DNA from: Vicinamibacterales bacterium
GTDB taxonomy: Bacteria > Acidobacteriota > Vicinamibacteria > Vicinamibacterales > 2-12-FULL-66-21
Direction: 5' to 3'
Assembly (NCBI GenBank): GCA_036496585.1
Contig: DASXLB010000021.1
Location: 46,206-110,205, forward strand
Length of the DNA: 64,000 nucleotides
This document shows, piece after piece, positions 16,132-22,505 of this stretch. Position 1 is the stretch's first letter; each line of letters begins with the position of its first letter. Made by a program: the position numbers and the translations under genes. The notes beneath the pieces are model-generated. The model saw nothing but the letters and a program-made list of their open reading frames with translations, was not told the origin of the DNA and did not search any database.

Positions 16132-16503
16132 CAGCGAAGTCCCCTAAGAGATGTAGCGGTTATCAGGAATGCGCGGCTGCGCGCGGCTGGCAGAGGCAAT
16201 GCCGCTGCCGTAAGGCGGACGAATTACCAAAAATGGAAATCGCTAACAAATTTGCAGCTGAGTATAGCGACTGGGGGGAGCTAGCTGTGCCGTATCGATA
16301 CACGGCATGACGTTTCGTGTATATAGCTCAACAATATTGGTAGATCCGCTTCCGCCGCGGCATTGAAAGCTGTGGCAGGTCAGTGGCAGATGAGAGTGAC
16401 GGCCGCGGCCAATTGAACGACTGCTCGGGGCCGTTCGGCACCCGTTTTTGCCATTTCAGGGAAAAGCCCTGATTTTCTAAGGATTTGCGGGTATTCTTCC
16501 GCC
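16132..16503. other. 372-nt intergenic region between divergent genes
   Basis: No convincing gene. It contains a stem capped by a GTAA (GNRA) tetraloop (CTGCC/GGCGG around 16205-16218) preceded by GAGGCAATGCC and followed by GACG, reminiscent of the first half of a c-di-GMP-I riboswitch, but the ligand-binding GCAAAGCC segment and a matching 3' half are not recognisable. A second inverted repeat, TGCCGT/ACGGCA, lies at about 16287-16306 around ATCGATAC. The region is AT-rich for this genome (16225-16350) and probably carries divergent promoters. Confidence 0.4.
16492..16497 (+). promoter_or_regulatory. -10 element of radical SAM gene
   Basis: TATTCT ends 6 nt before the ATG at 16504 and no Shine-Dalgarno sequence is present, predicting a leaderless transcript. 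The -35 position (CTGATT) is a weak match. Confidence 0.45.
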
Positions 16504-18600
16504 ATGCACAAGCCAATCAAGTACGTTGAGAAGGGGCTCACGGTTGCCGCCAAGGGCGCCTGGACTGTGTTTAATACCCTCAACAGCATCAAGCCGAACG
16601 GGGCGTTTACCCCGAAGTGGTCCGAGCTCCCGCTGCAGAAATCATGGCAGAAGGTGAAGCCGCCGCTCGGCTGGCCGCGCGAGACCGATTCGCTGTGCCC
16701 CAACTGCGTCCGCGAGGCGCGTCAGTCGATCGTCGACGGCAAGCAGGACTACAAGATTCTTCTGAACGAGAAGGTGGGCGAGATCAAGGCCACCATCACC
16801 GAGAAGGACGGCAAGATCGTCATGATCAAGGACTGCCCGATCCACGGGCATTTCGAAGACGTCATGGCCATGGACCCGGCGTTCTTCAAGCACCTCGAAG
16901 AGACCTTCCCGGGCAGCGACATCCGCTCGCACAACGACGAGAAGCTCCACAATCACGGCAGCTCGACGATCAAGTACGGCCGCGGCTCGGTCCTCACCAT
17001 CGACCTGACCAACCGCTGCAACATGATGTGCGACCCGTGCTTCATGGACGCCAACCAGGTCGGTTTCGTCCATGAGCTCAGCTGGGACGAGATCAAGACG
17101 ATGCTCGACAACGCCATCACGCTGAAGCCGAAGCGCCAGATGTCGGTCCAGTTCTCCGGCGGCGAGCCGACGATGTCGCCGTACTTCCTCGACGCGGTGC
17201 GCTACGCGAAGAAGGTCGGCTACAACTCGGTTCAGGCGGCGACCAACGGCATCGAGTTCGCCAAGAGCAAGGAATTCGCGAAGGCGGCGTTCGAGGCCGG
17301 CCTGCGTTACGCCTATCTGCAGTTCGACGGCGTCGGCAACGCCGCCAACTCGCATCGTCTCGTCGGCAACCTGTTCGACGTCAAGCTGCGCGCGATCGAG
17401 AACCTGTGGTCGGCCGGCGTCGACATCGTGCCGGTCATCACGATCGTCAACGGCATCAACAACGAGCAGGTCGGCCGCGTCGTCCAGTTCGCGCTCGACA
17501 ATCCGAAGAAGATCAACTTCCTGTCGTTCCAGCCGGTGTCGTTCACGGGCCGCGACGAGGACGTGACGCCCGAGCGCCGCGCCGCGCAGCGCTATACCTT
17601 GTCCCATTTGGCGCACGACGTGAAGAACCAGACCGGCATCGGCGAGCCGATTCGTGACTGGTTCCCGATCTCGTTCATGGGCACGTTCACCGACTGGGCG
17701 GACCTGGTGCACGGACCGTCGGCGGAGTGGGGCAACCTGACGTGCGGCTGCCACCCGAACTGCGGCATCGGCATGGCGGTGATGATCGACAAGGAAACGA
17801 AGGAGGCCGTTCCGGTCACCAAGTTCCTGCACGCCGATCAGCTCGCCAAGGACCTCCAGCGCGTCAACGACGCGGCGCGCGGCCGCAAGCTGTCGGTGCT
17901 CGGCATGGCCCTGGCACTGGCGCGCAACTACGATCCGTTCCAGTCGCCGACCCACTTCAAGATGTCGGACTTGATGAAGAAGTTCGACAAGACGTTCGGC
18001 GCGACGAAGAAGTCGCACGCGGGCGCCTATGGCCGCGTCGGCGGGGACCGCACGATCGACGATCAGGAGAAGCGCCGCGGCGACCGCTGGAACTTCCTGT
18101 TCATCGCCGGCATGTGGTTCCAGGATCTGTTCAACTACGACTTCCGCCGCACGGAGCGCTGCATCATTCCGTACGCGACGCAGGAAGGGGAGATCAGCTT
18201 CTGCGCGTACAACACCGGTATCGGCTGGCGCAACATCATCGAGAAGATGCACATGACTGCCACGCTGACCAAGTGGTACGACGAGCACGGCCGGCACCAG
18301 ATCTACGCGGGCGGCAAGACGGTGGAGCTGTCGTCGACCGAGCACACCCTGGTGCTCAACGCCGACGCGGTCGCCAAGGGCAAGCAGACCGACCTCGACG
18401 AGCTGGGCGTGGCCAAGAACGCGCGCGAGGAAAAGCTGCGCGCCAAGAAGCAGCAGCCCGGCGCGCATGCGCCCGAGGACGAGAAGATGGCGGAGCTCTA
18501 TCGCCAGCACGTCCTCAAGGAGCAGCCGACGATCAAGATAGCCGGTCTGGGAGGCAAGAAGAAGCCGGTCCAGGACGTCGTGCACAAGAACCAGGAATAA
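16504..18600 (+). CDS. Radical SAM protein resembling tetraether/membrane-spanning lipid synthase (Tes-like)
   Basis: A 698-aa multi-cluster radical SAM enzyme. A rubredoxin-like N-terminal site is indicated by CPNC (C65, C68) and KDCPIHGHF (C111). The radical SAM cluster motif is CNMMCDPC (C172, C176, C179), followed by SGGEP (218-222). Further cysteines suitable for auxiliary clusters occur at CGC-x3-C (C414, C416, C420) and at C553 and C567. This arrangement (CPxC...CPxHG, CxxxCxxC, two later cysteine groups) is that of archaeal tetraether synthase MJ0619/Tes, which joins lipid alkyl tails by C-C bonds. Acidobacteria make membrane-spanning iso-diabolic acid lipids, so a membrane-spanning-lipid synthase is the leading inference. 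The Lys-rich tail (about 620-698) has no clear domain. Monocistronic, with a good terminator after it. Confidence 0.7.
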   Translation: MHKPIKYVEKGLTVAAKGAWTVFNTLNSIKPNGAFTPKWSELPLQKSWQKVKPPLGWPRETDSLCPNCVREARQSIVDGKQDYKILLNEKVGEIKATITEKDGKIVMIKDCPIHGHFEDVMAMDPAFFKHLEETFPGSDIRSHNDEKLHNHGSSTIKYGRGSVLTIDLTNRCNMMCDPCFMDANQVGFVHELSWDEIKTMLDNAITLKPKRQMSVQFSGGEPTMSPYFLDAVRYAKKVGYNSVQAATNGIEFAKSKEFAKAAFEAGLRYAYLQFDGVGNAANSHRLVGNLFDVKLRAIENLWSAGVDIVPVITIVNGINNEQVGRVVQFALDNPKKINFLSFQPVSFTGRDEDVTPERRAAQRYTLSHLAHDVKNQTGIGEPIRDWFPISFMGTFTDWADLVHGPSAEWGNLTCGCHPNCGIGMAVMIDKETKEAVPVTKFLHADQLAKDLQRVNDAARGRKLSVLGMALALARNYDPFQSPTHFKMSDLMKKFDKTFGATKKSHAGAYGRVGGDRTIDDQEKRRGDRWNFLFIAGMWFQDLFNYDFRRTERCIIPYATQEGEISFCAYNTGIGWRNIIEKMHMTATLTKWYDEHGRHQIYAGGKTVELSSTEHTLVLNADAVAKGKQTDLDELGVAKNAREEKLRAKKQQPGAHAPEDEKMAELYRQHVLKEQPTIKIAGLGGKKKPVQDVVHKNQE

Positions 18601-18678
18601 CGGGGCGCGGGTTGGAGGGCGCCGGGAGCGTCTTCCACTGCCGTCTATATAGGTCGGATCTTCGGACCCGACAATAAG

Positions 18679-18709
18679 GGCCGCACGGTTCACGCCGCGC
18701 GGCCTTTTT
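18679..18709 (+). terminator. Rho-independent terminator after radical SAM gene
   Basis: Stem GGCCGC-A-CGG / CCG-C-GCGGCC (18679-18688 with 18695-18704), loop TTCACG, followed by TTTTT (18705-18709). The position 79 nt after the stop fits termination of the single-gene transcript. Confidence 0.85.
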
Positions 18710-18807
18710 CTATGTACACCTGCGGTTGAGCCTGTTTTCCCCCAAAAGGCGCGTTAGGAAATAGCCGGCACCGACCGCTTCCCGCCGGCACAAAGGGAGA
18801 ACTGGCC

Positions 18808-19164
18808 ATGACGATTCGACGCTGCACGACGTCCGTACTGATCGGGACGCTCATATCCGCGCTCGCTCCGGCGAACAGCTGGGCAGCGGATTCGACCTCC
18901 GCCAACCCTCCAAAGGCCTTCTCGCTGCAGGTGGCGATTCACCAGGCGGCCGCCGCGGCCGTCGCCACGCCCAACCTGCGTCTGCAGGTGAAGGCCCCGG
19001 CACCGGCGAAAGCCAGCGGCGTTCGCCGGCAATCGAACGGAGGCGGCCATGCGGGGATGATCATCGGGCTCGTCACCGCGGTGGCCGGCATCGGCGCCAC
19101 CCTTTACATGGTGAAGGAGATGGAGAAAGAGACCAAAAACATTCCGGTGCCGACACCGCAGTAG
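18808..19164 (+). CDS. Small exported membrane-anchored protein, unknown function
   Basis: A 118-aa protein with a signal peptide (MTIRRCTTSVLIGTLISALAP, cleavage near NSWAA), an Ala/Pro-rich middle, then GGGHAGMIIGLVTAVAGIG, a single transmembrane or glycine-rich helix near residues 78-100, and the charged tail KEMEKETKN. A GGGAG site 9 nt before the ATG supports translation. It follows a terminator and is convergent with the next gene, so it is its own transcription unit. I do not recognise the family. Confidence 0.6.
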   Translation: MTIRRCTTSVLIGTLISALAPANSWAADSTSANPPKAFSLQVAIHQAAAAAVATPNLRLQVKAPAPAKASGVRRQSNGGGHAGMIIGLVTAVAGIGATLYMVKEMEKETKNIPVPTPQ

Positions 19165-19327
19165 CACCGCCCGGCGGCGTCGTGGCGGACGGGGCCGGGC
19201 GATCGCCTGCGGCGCAGGCGCGCCCGTGCCGTCGCACTCTCGCAGGCACTGATGAACCGCCACTCGTTAGGCCACGGCGATGCCGTCCGGTTGGCGAGCC
19301 GCATCCCAGATTGAACGGGGACCAGCG

Positions 19328-20185
19328 CTAGGGGTGAGCGGAAATCCGTCGATACGTGGAGTAGCGGGCCCGCCCTTCCATCGCCTGGCGTCCGCCCAGA
19401 TTGCCGCCGCCGCCCATGTCGCTCATGCCCCCCGCGGAGGAACTCGCCTCCACCTGTTCGAACAGTTCCGACGGCATGAACAGGTCGATCGCGGCATCCC
19501 GGGCGAACTTGACCGTGGCGTGCATGTTTGCCGCTCTCGACACGAAGCCAAGCTCGGTCTGGTGGATGACCCCCGATCCGGAATCGATCCAGACGCGGCC
19601 GATCGCCGACGCGTCGGGCATCAGACCACCTTTTCCTTTCTCGTTGAACTTGAGCACCACCACCTGCGCGCCGTCGAGGGTCTTCGTCCCCTCGATCTTG
19701 AAGGTCGAATTTTCCTGGTTCGCGGAGCGCAGGAAGTCGAGCGCGAGCAGCGGCCGGTCGAGGAGATGCAGATTCGGACTGTAGTACGCCTTCACCGCGT
19801 CGTCGGTCATCTGTCGCGCCGTGCCGATCGACGCGTCCGTCGGAGACTTGAACAGCGCCGGCAGCCGATCGTCCTTGGAGCGCACCGGCACCGTGTCGAT
19901 GGCGACGACGTCGCGAAAGCTGGCGAGGCTGCCGTCGTCCTGTCCGCTGAACACGACGACGCTGTTCACCCGCTTCGGCGTGCTCATGCGCCCCGAGCTC
20001 GTCTCGTACTGCGTGAATTCCTCGTCGGCCGCCACCACGCCCAGCTTCTGCGTGTACTGGACGACCGCATCGCCCGCGACCTTCAGCACGTCGGGGAGGG
20101 CGGGCGCCTTCTGCGCCTGGGTGGTCGTCCACAGCGAGCCTAGCGCGATCAGGACCACGGACCAGCGGGCGTCAGCAGCAGACAT
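19328..20185 (-). CDS. Secreted protein of unknown function, paralogue of 27090-27974
   Basis: A 285-aa exported protein with a signal peptide ending TTTQAQ. It shares about 200 aligned residues with the protein at 27090-27974: ADEEFTQ, SGRMSTPKRVNS, FRDVVAID, KDDRLPALFKSPT, SPNLHLLDRPLLALDFLR, NQENSTFKIEG and a conserved GRVWID strand. The C-terminus has a Gly/Met-rich loop and a final YSTYRRIS strand. The pattern suggests a beta-rich lipoprotein-localisation-like periplasmic domain, but no function is known. The ATG at 20185 has GGGAG at 6 nt spacing; an upstream ATG at 20191 abuts the ribosome site and is less likely. Confidence 0.72.
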   Translation of the reverse strand: MSAADARWSVVLIALGSLWTTTQAQKAPALPDVLKVAGDAVVQYTQKLGVVAADEEFTQYETSSGRMSTPKRVNSVVVFSGQDDGSLASFRDVVAIDTVPVRSKDDRLPALFKSPTDASIGTARQMTDDAVKAYYSPNLHLLDRPLLALDFLRSANQENSTFKIEGTKTLDGAQVVVLKFNEKGKGGLMPDASAIGRVWIDSGSGVIHQTELGFVSRAANMHATVKFARDAAIDLFMPSELFEQVEASSSAGGMSDMGGGGNLGGRQAMEGRARYSTYRRISAHP

Positions 20186-20377
20186 CGACATCTCCCTTGA
20201 AAACGGCAGCCGGCCTCAACATAACCCAAATCGATTGACGGCGGCCGCCGCCGCGCCTACGGTCTGCGCATGCCTTCCGTACGGCGCGACTTCAGCCAGG
20301 ACGGCGACGGCTGCCAGCGCCGAGGAGCCAATCGCGGTGCTTGCGGACACCCCAATCGAACGTCACGGACTCGCGCG

Positions 20378-20386
20378 TGCTAGCAT
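20378..20386 (+). promoter_or_regulatory. Extended -10 promoter of GH39 gene
   Basis: TGC-TAGCAT (extended -10 form TGn-TAnnnT) ends 9 nt before the ATG at 20396; no Shine-Dalgarno sequence. The rest of the 210-nt divergent gap holds no recognised feature. Confidence 0.45.
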
Positions 20387-20395
20387 GCGCCGCTG

Positions 20396-22117
20396 ATGCG
20401 CATCCTCTTCACTGCCGCCGTGGCATCGATGCTGGCGGCCGCGGCCGCGCAGCAGGGCTCCGTCGCGATTCACGTTGACGCCGCGGCCGGCCTCGGCCCG
20501 TTGTCGCCGATGTGGGCGATGTTCGGCTACGACGAGCCGAACTACACCTATACGGAGAACGGCAAGAAGCTGCTGGGCGAGCTCGCCGCAGCGAGTCCGG
20601 TTCCCGTCTATGTACGCGCCCACAATCTGTTGACCTCGGGCGACGGCACACCGGCGCTGAAATGGGGTTCGACCAACGCGTACACCGAGGACAGCGCTGG
20701 CCGTCCCCGCTACGACTGGACCATCGTCGATCGCATCTTCGACGCTTATGTGCAGCGCAAGATGAAGCCGCTGGTCGAGATTGGCTTCATGCCCGAGGCG
20801 CTCTCGACGCACCCCGATCCGTATCGCCATCACTGGGCCGCCGGCACCAACGCGGCGCTATACACCGGCTGGAGCTATCCGCCGAGGGACTACGACCGCT
20901 GGCGGGAGATCGTGTCGGCCTGGGCGCGGCATGCGATCGATCGCTATGGTACGCGCGAGGTCGAGAGCTGGTACTGGGAAGTCTGGAACGAGCCCGACAT
21001 CGGCTACTGGCACGGGACACCCGAGGAGTATCAACAGCTCTATGACTACGCCGCCGACGGCCTGAAGCGCGTGCTGCCGGCGGCACGCATCGGTGGTCCG
21101 ACCGTTACCGGCCCGAACGGCGAACGCACCCAGCAGTTCCTCCGCGGTTTCCTCGAGCACTGCGCCAGGGGCACGAATTACGCCACCGGCAGGACTGGTG
21201 CACCGCTCGATTACGTCAGCTTCCACGCCAAAGGAGCGCCGCGCGTCGTCGACGGCCCCTCGACTGCGCTCGGGACTGGGCACGTGCGAATGGGGCTCGC
21301 CAATCAGCTGAAGGCGATCGACAACGGCTTCGCCATCGTCGCATCGTTCCCCGAGTTCAAGAACACCCCGATCATCATCGGCGAATCGGACCCCGAGGGC
21401 TGCGCCGCCTGTGGCGTGGCCACCAATCCCGAGAACGCGTATCGCAACGGCACGATGTACTCGAGCTACACCGTGGAGCAGCTGGCGCGGACCTACGAGC
21501 TGGCCGATCGTCACGGCGTCAACCTGCGCGGCGCGCTGACCTGGGCGTTCGAGTTCGAAGGGCAGCCGTACTTCGCGGGCTTCCGCGACCTTGCCACGAA
21601 CGGTCTCGACAAGCCGGTGCTCAACGCGTTCCGCATGTTGGGCGAGATGCGCGGCCAGCGGGTTCGCGTCGAGAGCAGCGGCGCGCTGTCGCTCGACGCC
21701 GTGCGCGACGGCGGCGTTCGCGGCACGCCCGATATCGGCGCGCTGGCCAGCCGGGACGATCGTTCGGTGACGGTCCTGCTGTGGAACTACCACGACGACG
21801 ACCTGCCGGCCGACGCCGCGGCGATCGATCTCGCGGTCGACGGTCTGCCGCGAACGACGGTGACGATCGCGCACGAACGCATCGACAGCGATCACAGCAA
21901 CAGTTACGAGGCGTGGAAGCGCATGGGCTCTCCGCAGCCGCCGTCCGCCGCGCAACTGGCGCAGCTCGAGACGGCGGCGCAGCTCGCGGCGGTGGAGCCG
22001 ATACGGCGTCTGCAGACGCGCGACGGACGTATCCAGCTCTCGTTCCCGCTCCCGCGGCAGGGGGTGTCGTTGATCCGTGTGAGCTGGGACAAGGGACGGA
22101 GCGCGCCGACACCTTGA
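20396..22117 (+). CDS. Secreted GH39-family glycoside hydrolase (beta-xylosidase-like)
   Basis: A 573-aa exported enzyme. Signal peptide 1-19. The TIM-barrel begins with an active-site-proximal PVYVRAHN strand; the acid/base glutamate is E199 in WEVWNEPDI and the nucleophile is E330 in IIIGESDPEG, the two diagnostic motifs of GH39. A C-terminal beta-sandwich follows (about 420-570). GH39 enzymes remove xylose or iduronate residues from glycan ends; the specific sugar here is not known. The stop codon is embedded in the palindromic operator of padR, so the genes are close but separately promoted. Confidence 0.88.
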   Translation: MRILFTAAVASMLAAAAAQQGSVAIHVDAAAGLGPLSPMWAMFGYDEPNYTYTENGKKLLGELAAASPVPVYVRAHNLLTSGDGTPALKWGSTNAYTEDSAGRPRYDWTIVDRIFDAYVQRKMKPLVEIGFMPEALSTHPDPYRHHWAAGTNAALYTGWSYPPRDYDRWREIVSAWARHAIDRYGTREVESWYWEVWNEPDIGYWHGTPEEYQQLYDYAADGLKRVLPAARIGGPTVTGPNGERTQQFLRGFLEHCARGTNYATGRTGAPLDYVSFHAKGAPRVVDGPSTALGTGHVRMGLANQLKAIDNGFAIVASFPEFKNTPIIIGESDPEGCAACGVATNPENAYRNGTMYSSYTVEQLARTYELADRHGVNLRGALTWAFEFEGQPYFAGFRDLATNGLDKPVLNAFRMLGEMRGQRVRVESSGALSLDAVRDGGVRGTPDIGALASRDDRSVTVLLWNYHDDDLPADAAAIDLAVDGLPRTTVTIAHERIDSDHSNSYEAWKRMGSPQPPSAAQLAQLETAAQLAAVEPIRRLQTRDGRIQLSFPLPRQGVSLIRVSWDKGRSAPTP

Positions 22118-22142
22118 CAATCTACATATACATATGTAGATT
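22114..22142 (+). promoter_or_regulatory. padR promoter
   Basis: TTGACA (22114-22119) and TAGATT (22137-22142) are separated by 17 nt. The start ATG lies 8 nt after the -10, so the padR-permease mRNA is probably leaderless. The promoter is wholly covered by the palindromic operator, so bound repressor would occlude RNA polymerase. Confidence 0.65.
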
Positions 22143-22146
22143 GTCA
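22115..22146. promoter_or_regulatory. 32-bp perfect palindrome, probable PadR operator
   Basis: TGACAATCTACATAT and its exact inverse ATATGTAGATTGTCA flank a 2-nt AC spacer. Fifteen-base perfect arms next to a padR gene are typical of PadR autoregulatory operators. It overlaps both the -35 and -10 hexamers and the stop codon of the upstream GH39 gene. Confidence 0.75.
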
Positions 22147-22150
22147 TAGT

Positions 22151-22501
22151 ATGCCGTCGCCGTCACCGGAATCTCCCAAATCGGATCTGCTCCAGGGGAC
22201 GCTCGACGTCCTCATCCTCAAGATCGTCGCCCTCCGGCCGGTTCACGGCTACGCCGTCGCGCAACGGCTCCAGCAGATCTCGCGCGACGTGCTGCAGGTA
22301 CAGCAGGGATCGCTGTATCCGGCGCTCCATCGCCTCGAGAAGCGCGGCTGGGTGCGCGCCGCATGGGCGGCGTCGGAGACGGGGCGCGAAGCGCGGTTCT
22401 ACACGCTGACCCGCGACGGCCGGCGCCAGCTCGAGGATCAGCGCGCCAACTGGACCAGACTCTCCACGGCGGTCACCGCCGTGCTCAACACGGTGGAGTA
22501 A
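22151..22501 (+). CDS. PadR-family transcriptional regulator
   Basis: A 116-aa winged-helix repressor. The PadR core is clear: LLQGTLDVLILKIVAL, VHGYAVAQRLQQIS, LQVQQGSLYPALHRLEKRGWV and the wing with REARFYTLTRDGRRQL; the C-terminal helix is short. It stands directly downstream of a 32-bp palindrome overlapping its own promoter and 4 nt upstream of an ADOP permease, the usual acidobacterial pairing. Autorepression with relief by an unknown ligand is inferred. Confidence 0.93.
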   Translation: MPSPSPESPKSDLLQGTLDVLILKIVALRPVHGYAVAQRLQQISRDVLQVQQGSLYPALHRLEKRGWVRAAWAASETGREARFYTLTRDGRRQLEDQRANWTRLSTAVTAVLNTVE

Positions 22502-22505
22502 GGCG

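Noticed and set aside
16125-16310. 61-codon open frame in the intergenic region before the radical SAM gene
   Set aside because: No ribosome site, basic and Cys-rich composition without pattern, overlaps the start of the divergent EEP gene.
16642-18693. 683-codon minus-strand frame opposite the radical SAM gene
   Set aside because: Mirror of conserved radical SAM coding sequence; no motif, no ribosome site.
19165-19327. Hairpin CGCCTGC/GCAGGCG as a terminator between convergent genes
   Set aside because: No T-tract on either strand; may still be a weak structure, not called.
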